This document shows positions 8,186 through 18,079 of a stretch of DNA of 64,000 nt, one piece after another. Numbering within the stretch: the stretch's first letter is position 1; every line of letters begins with the position of its first letter. The stretch comes from Cellvibrionales bacterium. Lineage in GTDB: Bacteria > Pseudomonadota > Gammaproteobacteria > Pseudomonadales > UBA7239. The translations under genes and the position numbers were made by a program. The DNA is taken from NCBI GenBank assembly GCA_016713115.1, contig JADJPU010000001.1, positions 2,046,001-2,110,000 of the forward strand, written 5' to 3'. The notes under the pieces were generated by a model that saw only the letters and a program-made list of their open reading frames with translations, had not been told where the DNA came from and did not search any database.

Positions 8186-9788
8186 CAGTGCTTTCCTTCC
8201 TGTGCAATCCATGCGTGACGAAAATCAGGATCATCACCAAAACGGCTGCGGCGCACATTGTGCAAACGCGTATCCAACACATAGAGAATGCCCAGTTCGC
8301 TCAGGGGCAGCACGGCAATATCTTGTTGAATAATCGTATCCATTTGTTGAAAAAGCTGATTGCGCTCGGCGGATGCAGGCAGCGCGGCGGCGCGTTCTAC
8401 CAAGGCATCATAGTGCGGGTTTTGATAGCGTCCATGATTATTGGCATTGGCGGAATGCAGTAAATCGGCAAAGGTCATCGGGTCGTTGTAATCGGGCCCC
8501 CAAGCAGAGAGAGCGAGATCAAAATCACCACTGTTTAATTTAGCCAATTTCTGTTTGAAGATTTGTTTGTCGATCACCAAAGTAATACCGAGCGTTTCTT
8601 GCAACATGCGCTGCAAATATTCTGCTTGGCGCACCACGGCGGGCGAGTCATAAATCAGCAGAGTCAGCAGTGGTAACTCGACTCTCCCCAATTCTTTTTG
8701 GCTTGCGCTAAGGCTTGCTGCGCTGCTGCGATGTTGGGTTCTGGTACAGCGTGATACGGCGCAATACCCGGCAGCCAATCAGGAAAAAAATGCGCGGTGG
8801 CTTTGGTGCCAGGAGAGGCGATCACTTTGTTGACCAGTGTATTTCTATCCATCACCAAACTGATAGCTTTGCGTAAATTGGCATTGTGCAGCAGGCGCTG
8901 TGGTCGAAAATTAAACTCCATGTAATGCAGCATGCCTTTGTTAAAAGATTGCAGATACAGACGCTGCTCCAAAGCGAGCGGCAGGGTGTCTCGGCTCAAC
9001 TCGGTAAAAGCAATATCGCCCGCCTGAAAAAGATTCAACAAAGTGCCAGCATCATTGGTGATATGCGGAATGGTTATGCGTTGCAGTTTGACGCGTTCTG
9101 CATCCCAATAATTAGGATTTTTTTCCAACACCAAGCTGGCACCGTGTATCCAGTGCGTTAAACGAAAAGCGCCGTTGCACAATAGTTTGTCGGCATCTGC
9201 TGCGTAGTTTTTGCTGTGTGCATTGTAAAAATCTTCACGCAGAGGATAGTAAGTAGCAAAAGTGGTCAGGCTGGGAAAATATGCAGTGGCTTGTTCCAGT
9301 TCTACGCGCAAATGTTTTGCGTCTTCTGCGTAAACACCTAAAGCATCCAGTGGTAACTTTCCTTCATGCACTTTTTTTGCATTGAGAATGGGATACAAAA
9401 TAAACGCGTAGCGCGAAGCGGTGCTGGCTTTTAATGCAGTGCGCCAAGCAAACACAAAATCTTGCGCAGTGATCAGTTTGCCATCACACCAGCGCGCGTT
9501 GTCGCGCAGGGTAAAACGCACCGTGGTGCCGTCCATGTGCCAGTCTTTTGCTACGCCGCCGGTTAATGCACCTTGTTCGTTATATGTGAGTAAACCTTCT
9601 TGCGTGTGTGACAGCACAAAAAAACTCACGCTGTCGGTGGCGGTGAGGCTGTTCAAATTGGGCGGCTCGGTAGTGAGTGCCAATTGGATGCTATTGCTGG
9701 CGGGGTCTACGCCGCGCCCTGCAAGGGCAGGGAGGGCGCATAGCAGCAATAAAGCGCAGAGCAAGGCTTTGAGTGCGGGAGGAAACAT
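8185..9788 (-). CDS. Peptide ABC importer periplasmic binding protein (SBP family 5), one-base frameshift
   Basis: First gene of the importer operon. A Sec signal peptide (KALLCALLLLCALPALAG) precedes the SBP_bac_5 fold: EPPNLNSLTATDSVSFF, EGLLTYNEQGALTGGVAKDW, DNARWCDGKLITAQDFVFAW, then GAFRLTHWIHGASLVLEKNP. These are OppA/MppA-like and suggest oligopeptide binding. The frame breaks at a T5 run (plus strand 8695-8699); restoring one base joins QAKK to ELGRVELPLLTLLIYDSP and gives about 534 aa, a normal length. The second half carries the expected LSAWGPDYNDPMTFADLLHS. As it stands the protein would lose its last 160 residues. Confidence 0.85.
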
Positions 9789-9883
9789 TATCTAGTGGTC
9801 TGTGCGCAGGTGGTATCACAGTAGCATTTTAGGCGGCACTTGGCACAGTTTCCTGTCTGTAATCAATCACTTGAGATGATCTG

Positions 9884-9928
9884 GGGGGAATGGAACCCCC
9901 TTGTTTTTATACGACATGATCTGTCGTA
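9884..9928 (+). promoter_or_regulatory. GC hairpin with T-run and adjacent inverted repeat upstream of the AAA+ gene
   Basis: GGGGG (9884-9888) pairs with CCCCC (9896-9900) and is followed by TTGTTTTTAT, a terminator-like shape with no plus-strand gene before it. Directly after it lies a perfect inverted repeat TACGACA-TGATC-TGTCGTA (9910-9928), 47 bp before the AAA+ start. The pair could be an attenuator plus operator for the island, possibly for the WYL regulator at 19.8 kb. Nothing else is seen in the 187-bp gap. Confidence 0.45.
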
Positions 9929-9975
9929 CATGAGGGCGATAATAAGTTTCATCCACAGTGCATTAGGAGAGGCTT

Positions 9976-12093
9976 ATGGTCAGTCGCCGCGGTAGAAGGT
10001 CTTGGTTGCAGGAGTCGCCAGTGTTGCAGCATCGCACACACGAGCCCGATTTAGTGCGCTTGTGGTTGTTGCGCATGTTGTTTCAGTTTGGATGCTTGGG
10101 GCAGTTTGTTCAGAAAGATGATTTTGACAACAGTTCCGTGGCATATTTTTTAGGCTTGAAGGAGTTTGTTGAAGAAGGAAGTTTTGATCGCAAAAAAATA
10201 CTGGAAAAATTAAAGAATAACCATGCTGAACTGGAGCATCGCTTTGCCAATGGTGATCTGCAATACAGCGAGGTATTAGCAGGCAATATGGCATTGCTGC
10301 AGGAAGTGGCAGGCTTGAATGCCGATGAATGCAGCTTGCTGGTGTTTTCTGTGTTGATGGAGACAGATCGCTCGCTATCGCATGCTTGTTCAAGCTGGCT
10401 AGATGATGTTAGTGCGCATATTTGTTTTGGCATGTTGTCGCAGATACTGAATATTGAGCACGATTTGGTAATAGCTGCTTTATCCAAGCGTGGAAAGTTA
10501 ATTCGTTGTGGGTTGCTGTCAATGGATAGCAGTGCTAATTGCAGTGTGCGTCGCCGTATTGATGTATTAGACGGGTTTTCTAACCGTCTACTATCGCCTG
10601 TTTCTACGGCAGAGGATTTCTTATCTAATATTGTTAAGAAGGGTAAGATTCCTACGTTGGATGTGGATGATTATCGCCATATACAGAAAGATATGGATTT
10701 ATTGGTGCGTTATCTACCAGCAGCTATGGCGAATACAAAGTGTGGCGTTAATGTACTTATCTATGGCTCACCTGGAACAGGAAAGAGCGAGTTGGTGCGT
10801 TTATTGGCAAAAATACTACAGTTCAATTTATTGGAAGTCTCTTCAGAAGATGAAGATTGTCGATCTATGATTGGTGGGTCACGCTTGCGTGCTTTCAAAG
10901 CGGCACAACAGTTTTTCTCATCAAAGAAGGTAATTATTCTTTTTGATGAAATACAGCATTTTTTTGATGATGGAGAAAGTATTTTTGGGAAAAGTACCGC
11001 GCAATTGCGCAAGGCAGAAATCAATACACTGCTGGAAGAGAACCCATTACCAGCATTCTGGCTGAGTAATGATGCCAGTTGCATGGATGCGGCGTTTATC
11101 AGGCGCTTTGATGTTGTGTTGGAACTGGATGTTCCACCTATGTCTAGAAGGCAAGAGATTTTGAGTCAAGTGGTAGCTGATTTGCCAGTACCTGATGCGC
11201 ACATTAAACGCATTGCCAAGCACGAATATTTGTCACCGGCGGTGATGCAGCGAGCTGCTTCTGTCGTGCGTGCGGTGTGCAGCAATATGGATGAGGGCGA
11301 GGTGCCGCAGTTGTTGGAATCCATGTTTAATCAAACCTTGCAGGCACAAGGTTATGCGTCTATCAAGAAGCAAGCGGCTAATGCTCTGCCAGATTTCTAT
11401 GACCCAGCTCTAGTTAATGCGGGTGTAGATCTTAAGGCGCTGGCAGAGGGTATACGCAGCAATCCTTCCGCAAGAATTTGTCTGTACGGCCCACCAGGCA
11501 CAGGAAAAAGTGCGTTCGCACAATGGCTGGCAGAACAGTTGCAGCGACCATTTCACAGTAAAAAACTGTCAGATATTTTGAGTATGTGGGTGGGCGGCAC
11601 GGAAGCAAACTTGCGCAAGGCGTTTACGGAAGCAGAGCAAGACAATGCCGTGTTGTTGTTGGATGAGGTAGATAGTTTTTTGCAAGATCGCCGCCATGCG
11701 CAGCGCAGTTGGGAGATGACGCAAGTGAATGAAATGCTCACACAGATGGAAGCATTTAACGGTTTGTTTATTGCGTCAACCAATTTGATGAGTAACTTGG
11801 ATCAAGCTGCCTTGCGTCGTTTTGATATGAAAATTCATCTGGATTATTTGCGCCCTGCACAGGCGTGGCAGTTGTTTGATAAACAGTGTGCAGCCATGGG
11901 GTTTGCGCAGCCATCGCTGGATTTACAAGAAAGCCTGTATGCCTTGCATTTGCTCACGCCGGGTGACTTTGCCGCTGTGCATCGTCGGCACCGCTTTCAT
12001 CCTGTTGCTGATGCCAATGCTTTGCTGGAGGGTTTGCGTGAGGAGTGCGCGGTGAAAGAGGGCAGCCAAACGCGCAGAATTGGGTTTGTGTGA
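9976..12093 (+). CDS. Tandem AAA+ ATPase (two AAA modules) of a WYL-associated family
   Basis: A 705-aa cytoplasmic protein. A helical N-terminal region (about 1-250) precedes AAA module 1 with Walker A YGSPGTGKSELVRLLA (about 262-272), Walker B IILFDEIQHFF (about 321-331) and arginine-finger segment AAFIRRFDVVLELDVPP. Module 2 has YGPPGTGKSAFAQWLAEQL (about 503-515), VLLLDEVDSFLQDRRHAQRS and ASTNLMSNLDQAALRRFD. The conserved C-terminus LTPGDFAAVHRRHRFHP closes it. I recognise this as a widespread proteobacterial family often found near WYL regulators, without an established function; AAA+ remodelling of a protein or nucleoprotein partner is inference. AGGAG lies 8 bp before the ATG. Codon use is AT-richer than the following three genes. 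Confidence 0.85.
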   Translation: MVSRRGRRSWLQESPVLQHRTHEPDLVRLWLLRMLFQFGCLGQFVQKDDFDNSSVAYFLGLKEFVEEGSFDRKKILEKLKNNHAELEHRFANGDLQYSEVLAGNMALLQEVAGLNADECSLLVFSVLMETDRSLSHACSSWLDDVSAHICFGMLSQILNIEHDLVIAALSKRGKLIRCGLLSMDSSANCSVRRRIDVLDGFSNRLLSPVSTAEDFLSNIVKKGKIPTLDVDDYRHIQKDMDLLVRYLPAAMANTKCGVNVLIYGSPGTGKSELVRLLAKILQFNLLEVSSEDEDCRSMIGGSRLRAFKAAQQFFSSKKVIILFDEIQHFFDDGESIFGKSTAQLRKAEINTLLEENPLPAFWLSNDASCMDAAFIRRFDVVLELDVPPMSRRQEILSQVVADLPVPDAHIKRIAKHEYLSPAVMQRAASVVRAVCSNMDEGEVPQLLESMFNQTLQAQGYASIKKQAANALPDFYDPALVNAGVDLKALAEGIRSNPSARICLYGPPGTGKSAFAQWLAEQLQRPFHSKKLSDILSMWVGGTEANLRKAFTEAEQDNAVLLLDEVDSFLQDRRHAQRSWEMTQVNEMLTQMEAFNGLFIASTNLMSNLDQAALRRFDMKIHLDYLRPAQAWQLFDKQCAAMGFAQPSLDLQESLYALHLLTPGDFAAVHRRHRFHPVADANALLEGLREECAVKEGSQTRRIGFV

Positions 12094-12142
12094 TATATTT
12101 TTTCGTCTTAGTTGATCCTAGTAAATAACTTTACGGTTTGGT

Positions 12143-13438
12143 ATGGAAAATTTTTGGGGGCTTCTTGGTCCTGAATTTTTGCAGAATACGCGACGAACTC
12201 GAACCCTTGGACTTGGCGCGTCAGTGCGACGTTTTAACGATCTTGCTGTTCCCGGGTTAGGTGGCGTCTGGTACGGCAAGCAGCTGTTACTTGCGACGCT
12301 TGGTGTGGCTGTAGCGGAAGCTGCGCGCAGCCAAGGTGTGAAAGTGCAAAATATTGAAGTGGCGAATGCGATTGAAGCGCTGGCCTGTTGGCTAGCCTTC
12401 AAAAGCAATGACTGGAGCGCTGATAGTCGCTTGCGTGGAAATACCAAATTGCGCGGTAAAGATGATTTCAGTTTTCGGCGGGTACGTCAGCAAAATTTCT
12501 ACGTCACACAGCCCATGCGAATGGCGACCGTCCAGGCCTTGCCCACACTTGGCTTTGTCGAGTCCGACAGCGCACGATTCAATACATTTTGTTGCGCGGA
12601 AGGAGGAAGCAATTTCATTGAGCAAGCCACAAGAAACTACAGCCCATATAAAAGATCAGTCATTGGCCATCTGACCAAGTGGGTACTGGGCGAGAGTGAC
12701 AAGCTGGAGAATTCGCTCCCACTCATTCAGGCACTGTCTCCACTCGACTCTCTCTCAGAAGACGCAATTCGATTACTTCGCGAAAGACTAATTCAAGGAG
12801 GGAGCGAATCCCGTGAGGATAAGAAACGGCGAGGTAACGCACTGGCGTGGGTCGAGTCACTCCGAAAAAATAGGCCAGACAGGCTAACGTGGGCGCAGCG
12901 TCCGCAAGAAATTTCAGAAGATCATTGGCACGACCTTCAGGCAGGAGCCTTGTTTTTTGAAGCTCGTGAAGCCGCAATTGCCACTCTCGATGCAGCAGAG
13001 GTCCATATCGGAAACCAGGGTGCCGGGCAATTCCTATCCTTGAAACATCAAGTTCCTGATTCGCTGGCGCAGTCACTTGAAAAGCTTAAATCCGCAGCAA
13101 AACAATATTTGGCGTTTAAGCACATGGATGAGGAAGCCAACAAATTCTGTCGCGAGTGCGTAAATACCGATTCGTCCAGCGTTTTGCGAACCTTGGTCGA
13201 TCGAGACGGTCATGTTTTGCGCTTAGTAGGCGATGAAATCAAACCAGGGCCGGCATTTCGTGGTTCGATAATGCAGGTTGATGCTGACGATGAAGGTCAA
13301 GAAATGCCACAAACGGGTGGCATTCCATTGCCCGAAGGCATCTCTTACCGTGTGCGAAATCTCTATTTTTTGAATCTCGACATGCACGGTGAACTGAACG
13401 GATGGCTAAATCAGGGAGCCGGTGAGGGCAAAGTATGA
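12143..13438 (+). CDS. Uncharacterised protein, first gene of a TDP1-like/SNF2 operon
   Basis: A 431-aa soluble protein without a signal peptide or membrane segment and without a motif I recognise. Visible features: an N-terminal Gly/Arg-rich start (WGLLGPEFLQNTRRTRTLGLGA), a helical core rich in Arg and Trp (RRGNALAWVESLRKNRPDRL), and a conserved-looking end (GISYRVRNLYFLNLDMHGEL). Its stop overlaps the next start (ATGA at 13435-13438), so it is translationally coupled to the phosphodiesterase gene and very likely part of the same machine, perhaps as specificity or assembly subunit. The start ATG at 12143 has no strong ribosome-binding site; no earlier in-frame start is evident. Confidence 0.7.
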   Translation: MENFWGLLGPEFLQNTRRTRTLGLGASVRRFNDLAVPGLGGVWYGKQLLLATLGVAVAEAARSQGVKVQNIEVANAIEALACWLAFKSNDWSADSRLRGNTKLRGKDDFSFRRVRQQNFYVTQPMRMATVQALPTLGFVESDSARFNTFCCAEGGSNFIEQATRNYSPYKRSVIGHLTKWVLGESDKLENSLPLIQALSPLDSLSEDAIRLLRERLIQGGSESREDKKRRGNALAWVESLRKNRPDRLTWAQRPQEISEDHWHDLQAGALFFEAREAAIATLDAAEVHIGNQGAGQFLSLKHQVPDSLAQSLEKLKSAAKQYLAFKHMDEEANKFCRECVNTDSSSVLRTLVDRDGHVLRLVGDEIKPGPAFRGSIMQVDADDEGQEMPQTGGIPLPEGISYRVRNLYFLNLDMHGELNGWLNQGAGEGKV

Positions 13439-15435
13439 GCCGCAACGGCGAAATCTTGAGGCCGCCGTCGCTAGCACAGCATTTTGATGCGCCAGAGGAC
13501 TACACCGGACATTTTGGTTGGTTGTGCGGCTATTCTGCGGATGCGTTATTTCTGGATGACGCCACAGAACGCTTTACTCGACTTACTCATTCCCAACGCG
13601 CCCACCAAGGCCGTGTTGCGTTCGCCGTGCTGCTTGACCCAGGCAACTCACCCGTTTCTTTGCAAGATGCCCCTGGGGTGGCACATTTGCCGATCATCGA
13701 TCATGCGAATAAGCCGTTCCGGCTCCTGCATGCCAAGGTCGCGTTGCTGGGCTTCCGACATCAGGAAAATCACAGTCAGTGGCAATTGCGCTTGCTGGTG
13801 TCCACCGGCAACTGGACGCGGCAGACACTGGAGGAGAGTTTGGATTTGATGTGGCGGATCGACATCTCCAGCGAATCACTCAGTAACCTGGATGCGGATA
13901 TCAAACGAGACTGCGCGGATATCAAGGCAGCCTGGGATCTATTGGCGTGGATTCAGAAACTTTTCGACACCCGGTTGCTCAATGCTTCCGCTCATGGTCA
14001 TGTCAGCGAAACGATGCTCGCGCAGCAGCAAGTCAGGCAATGGATCAATGTGTGCTCGAAAAAGGCAAATGGACAGCCGAGGGTTTTCGACAATCGGAAC
14101 AAGTCCCTTCTGTCTCAACTACCTGAAAAAATCCAGGCAGACTGCGAGGTAAAACGCAATTATCTGGCCATTGGGTCCGGATTTTATGAAACATCAGATG
14201 ATCAGCAGAAGCCACCCGAAGTGCCACTTGCCATTCTCAAGACTCTTCGTGGCGAGGGCTTGCTGACTGCGAAATCGGAGGTGGATCTCTATGTCAATCC
14301 AAATGCCTGCCAATCCATAGCCACATCGCTGCAACCATTGCGCGACAGTGGCATCACGGTACGTCCTGCAGCTATCCCAACCATTGTGTTCGGTGAAGGA
14401 GCACGACGTAGTTTGCATGCAAAATTCCTGTTCAGTGCTAATAGTCGAGACGACTCCAATGCATGCACAAGCTCCTGGGTTTACCTAGGTTCAGGGAACC
14501 TGACTCATCCAGGCTTCGCCAACAAGATGAGCTCTGCTGCGGGCAACCTCGAAGCAGGCGTTGTGTTTGCCCCGAACACGCTATGCTGGCAGAAAAACAA
14601 GGCTACCCCTGAGCATCAGGTAGTGACGAACTTATTACCCATTCAGAGGGGGGGCGATGAGATTCGTGACGTTTCTAAGCTGAATGCCGGCTCCGGCATG
14701 GAGCAACGGGATGCAATTTATGTTGCGCCACCCGTTACCTGGCTCGTATGGCACGAGTCGGATAGTGTTCGCGAATTACGTAGCAACGACAGACGCGTCG
14801 CAGATGTCGAGGTGCTTGATTCAGCCGGAGTTGCCTGCTCAAGAACAAAAAATGGATTTGAGTGGTGCGAAGCGCGACCCCGTGAAGTTTGGATGCGCTG
14901 GAAAGCGGACGATCAGCAGCTTGAAGCGCGGATACCTGTCGTCGATCAATTCGGGCGTATTGCTGCGACCGAATTGCCGGCCATCGATATTGACGAGGCA
15001 TGGTGGCAACTCGCGGATTTTCCAATGCCACCGGATGATGATGATGACGACGGAAGCGATGGGGGCGATGAAAACGAAGGCAAGAACAACAAGAAGGGGC
15101 ACTCTGTACCGATCGCCAGCTATCCGATACGGCAGATGATGGACCTGATCGAAAGCATTGCCGCTAAGCAAATCGAAGTCGATGAAATAGATTGGGCGCT
15201 CTGGTGCAATCGTCTTGAGCAAACTTTGGGACAGGCCTGCGACAGCACACCTGTTAAGTATTTTCGCGACGAATTGAAACTGAACCCGCTAAGCTCATTG
15301 CGCTACCAGTCTTTTCGCCCATCGTTTGCAGATACCAGCGACTCAGAGCCCGGAAAGCTGTATGACGAGATGTTGCTCAGGATTGAGGAGAGTTGGAAGG
15401 TCAATGAATTGAGCCCGATTGGGGATGCTAAATGA
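13435..15435 (+). CDS. PLD-superfamily phosphodiesterase with TDP1-like HKN active-site motifs
   Basis: A 666-aa soluble protein. Two half-sites of the phospholipase-D fold are clear: H99-A-K101 followed by N126 in LVSTGNWTRQTLEES, and H328-A-K330 followed by N355 in YLGSGNLTHPGF, then Glu373 in NLEAGVVF. The HxK...(S/T)xN form without the usual Asp, and the NLEAGVVF motif after the second Asn, match tyrosyl-DNA phosphodiesterase 1 (HKN) rather than bacterial phospholipases (HKD). TDP1 enzymes remove protein or adducts from DNA 3' ends; related folds in defence systems are nucleases. An acidic linker (PDDDDDDGSDGGDENEG, about 533-550) leads to a helical C-terminal domain. Overlaps both neighbours by 4 bp. 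Confidence 0.82.
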   Translation: MSRNGEILRPPSLAQHFDAPEDYTGHFGWLCGYSADALFLDDATERFTRLTHSQRAHQGRVAFAVLLDPGNSPVSLQDAPGVAHLPIIDHANKPFRLLHAKVALLGFRHQENHSQWQLRLLVSTGNWTRQTLEESLDLMWRIDISSESLSNLDADIKRDCADIKAAWDLLAWIQKLFDTRLLNASAHGHVSETMLAQQQVRQWINVCSKKANGQPRVFDNRNKSLLSQLPEKIQADCEVKRNYLAIGSGFYETSDDQQKPPEVPLAILKTLRGEGLLTAKSEVDLYVNPNACQSIATSLQPLRDSGITVRPAAIPTIVFGEGARRSLHAKFLFSANSRDDSNACTSSWVYLGSGNLTHPGFANKMSSAAGNLEAGVVFAPNTLCWQKNKATPEHQVVTNLLPIQRGGDEIRDVSKLNAGSGMEQRDAIYVAPPVTWLVWHESDSVRELRSNDRRVADVEVLDSAGVACSRTKNGFEWCEARPREVWMRWKADDQQLEARIPVVDQFGRIAATELPAIDIDEAWWQLADFPMPPDDDDDDGSDGGDENEGKNNKKGHSVPIASYPIRQMMDLIESIAAKQIEVDEIDWALWCNRLEQTLGQACDSTPVKYFRDELKLNPLSSLRYQSFRPSFADTSDSEPGKLYDEMLLRIEESWKVNELSPIGDAK

Positions 15436-18068
15436 GTCAAAGGTTTGGAGGCTGGAACAGAGTCGCAGATCATCTTCTTTCGCTTGTAGATAGTCGTGCA
15501 ATTGAACTTAACGATGGGCAGGCATCGAGCCTCCGGGAGCTTGCCAAGCGACTACCGAATAACGGCGTGATAATCGCGGACGAAGTGGGCATGGGTAAGA
15601 CGCGGATAGCTGCGGCGGTCGCCCGGGCTGTGATTGCCGTGGGTGGTCGGGTTGCGATACTGGTGCCACCTGGGTTGGGCTATCAGTGGAGCGATGAATT
15701 GCAAACCGCCGGGGTCAATGCGCCGCCGATCTTACGCAGTCTCTGGCAGTATTTGCAGGCATGGGAAACCAAGGATAAGAATGCTCCGTGGTTTATGGAG
15801 TCGGCCCTAGTTGTGTCTCATGCTTTCACGAACTGGCGGCTTGGAGAGAACACCGTCCCTTGGCGCTGGGCTCTGCTCCCAGAAATATATGCTAGATGGC
15901 GAAAGCAAGCGAACGGGCGTTGGCCACGCGATTATTGCAGTAACAAGATGCTCGACGACGTGTGGGTTCGACAAGCTGCGGAGAGCATCGTCAATGTAAT
16001 ATGCGCCAGCCCAGACAATCACCCTACACGAAAACTCATTGAGGAATTAGCTGAAACGACACCTTGGCCTGGCGCTCTGACTGCTGGCGAATATGGGCAT
16101 AACGCACAATTGCGTCCTTGGCTGGAACGTGCGGTCGGACTTGGGCTGGGTGTTTTTGATCTGGTCATTGTTGATGAGGCACACAAAAGCAGGGGGCAAG
16201 ACAGTGGGCTAAATCGATTGTTAACTGAGGTCGTACTGAAATCTGTCGATACCCGCTGCCTAGCAATGACCGCAACGCCAGTTGAGCTCGATGCGACACA
16301 ATGGACGCAAATGCTGGGACGCATCAGAGTTGATAATGTACCGAAAGCAGCAGCAACTACAGCCATTTCGAATTATGCGCAAGCTGTAGCTAGGGTAAGG
16401 CAATGCCCGAGTGACAAGGAGGTGCGCAAGGAATTCAAAGAATCGGCCACTGCATTCAAGCTGGCACTAAATGACTATCTGCTGCGACGTGATAAACGGA
16501 AAGATCCTGCGGTCATCAAGTTTCAGAATTCATCTGGCGAGAGCTATCACGCCTACCGGCACGAACAGGAAATCCTGGTCGATACAGCCCAACTATCTTC
16601 CGAATGGAAACGAGCTGTATGCGCAGCTGAGGCGTTGTCGTTTGTTGCACGTCAATCCGACTGTACGGTTGCCAAGCGGCTGCGCCTAACCTTAGGCAAT
16701 GGTCATGGCATTGCCGCGCTGATTGATCAGCTGCATCCCGATGACAAAGATGACCATGAACAAACTGACGCTGATGGAGTTCTTGGGATCACTGCACAGT
16801 GTGACGAAGAAGCAGATCTGACGACTCGCAAGCGTCGGCTACGCGCTGAGTGGTGGCAGAACGTTATGGCCCAGCCGTTCATGAAGAACGATGGCTCGGA
16901 GTTATTTGACCACCCGGCAATTCTGGCCGCTGTTGAAGAAATTGAGGCTACTTGTCGGCAAGGGGAAAAAGTTCTGGTGTTCGGTCGGTTCACGCGCCCA
17001 TTACGAGCATTGGTGCAGCTGCTCAATGCTCGGGAGATGCTACGGTGCGTGGATAAAAATCTGCCTTGGCCACAATCGAAAGTGCATGAGAACGATAACT
17101 GGAATGCCATCCTTGCTGCTCATCGGCAGTTGGAAAGGCAAGAAAATTTGGATCGCCAAGTTTTGGATGATGCTCTCGCGAAGCAATACCACAAAATCGA
17201 GAATCAGCGCCGCGATATTCGGGAAAAACTAATTAGTCACATCGAGGAAGGTTTCAGCTGCAAGCGACCAGACAAACGTGTGCGAGCGCTGTTTGATGTC
17301 TTTAAGAAAGCAGCTAATGAGGATTCGGAACAGGTTCAAGGCAACGACGATCATGTCTTGGCAATAGTTGCTCGAGCAATGCAAGAATTGGTACAGGCTA
17401 ATACCGAGAATGCCACGTCGTCCGATTTCGCGCAGGCCTTTATTGATTTAGTGGCGGCGGCAAGTGATCGTGACGAAGGCGATGCAGATGGTGATGGGCA
17501 GTTGGATGAAGTGGAAGCATCTGGTCTCTGGGCTGAACTCAAAATCAGGCTACACGAGGAATACAACCGCCCTGAAGGTGGATATGCACGGCTAATGTTT
17601 GGGGAAACAAAACCAGCGACTCGGCGCTTCTTGCAATTGGCCTTTAATCGAAAGCAAGGTCACCCAAAGGTATTGGTAGCGCAATCGTTAGTGGGTCGTG
17701 AAGGGCTTAATCTTCACAAGGCATGTCGCACAGTTTTGCTACTGCACCCAGAGTGGAATCCTGGCGTGGTTGAGCAGCAGATTGGTCGAGTCGATAGGAT
17801 CGGCAGTTTGTGGGAAGAAAAACTGAATCAGGTGATCGCTGACAAGCAAGTGAATGGCGACCTTCCTAGAATCGAAATTCGACCAGTTGTTTTCCGGGGA
17901 ACGTATGATGAGAAAAACTGGCAGGTACTACATGATCGATGGGATGACCTACGCGCACAACTTCACGGCATAGTCATCTCTCCGCGCGTTGCCGAAAAAT
18001 ATTCGGATGCCGAAGAAATGATCGCAGAGATAAATGGTGCGGCCCCAAATTTTTCTCCTCAAAAATAA
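15432..18068 (+). CDS. SNF2-family (SF2) DNA translocase/helicase
   Basis: An 878-aa ATPase. Motif I IIADEVGMGKTRIAAAVA lies at about residues 47-64, motif II LVIVDEAHKSRG at about 243-254, motif III LAMTATPVEL. The second RecA lobe has KVLVFGRFTRPLRALVQLL, VGREGLNLHKACRTVLLLHP and motif VI VVEQQIGRVDRIGSLW. The DEVGxGKT and EGLNL/GRxDRIG signatures are those of SNF2 proteins that translocate on double-stranded DNA, as in RapA and DISARM DrmD. A long helical insert (about 540-720) separates lobe 2 elements. It starts inside the phosphodiesterase stop (ATGA), so the two are produced together. No nuclease domain is fused, so cleavage would come from the HKN partner. Confidence 0.9.
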   Translation: MSQRFGGWNRVADHLLSLVDSRAIELNDGQASSLRELAKRLPNNGVIIADEVGMGKTRIAAAVARAVIAVGGRVAILVPPGLGYQWSDELQTAGVNAPPILRSLWQYLQAWETKDKNAPWFMESALVVSHAFTNWRLGENTVPWRWALLPEIYARWRKQANGRWPRDYCSNKMLDDVWVRQAAESIVNVICASPDNHPTRKLIEELAETTPWPGALTAGEYGHNAQLRPWLERAVGLGLGVFDLVIVDEAHKSRGQDSGLNRLLTEVVLKSVDTRCLAMTATPVELDATQWTQMLGRIRVDNVPKAAATTAISNYAQAVARVRQCPSDKEVRKEFKESATAFKLALNDYLLRRDKRKDPAVIKFQNSSGESYHAYRHEQEILVDTAQLSSEWKRAVCAAEALSFVARQSDCTVAKRLRLTLGNGHGIAALIDQLHPDDKDDHEQTDADGVLGITAQCDEEADLTTRKRRLRAEWWQNVMAQPFMKNDGSELFDHPAILAAVEEIEATCRQGEKVLVFGRFTRPLRALVQLLNAREMLRCVDKNLPWPQSKVHENDNWNAILAAHRQLERQENLDRQVLDDALAKQYHKIENQRRDIREKLISHIEEGFSCKRPDKRVRALFDVFKKAANEDSEQVQGNDDHVLAIVARAMQELVQANTENATSSDFAQAFIDLVAAASDRDEGDADGDGQLDEVEASGLWAELKIRLHEEYNRPEGGYARLMFGETKPATRRFLQLAFNRKQGHPKVLVAQSLVGREGLNLHKACRTVLLLHPEWNPGVVEQQIGRVDRIGSLWEEKLNQVIADKQVNGDLPRIEIRPVVFRGTYDEKNWQVLHDRWDDLRAQLHGIVISPRVAEKYSDAEEMIAEINGAAPNFSPQK

Positions 18069-18079
18069 AAGAGTTTTGT

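Noticed and set aside
12143..18068. Classification as DISARM or Dpd
   Set aside because: No DUF1998 protein, DNA methyltransferase or TGT-like DpdA is encoded nearby; only the helicase and PLD fold are shared.
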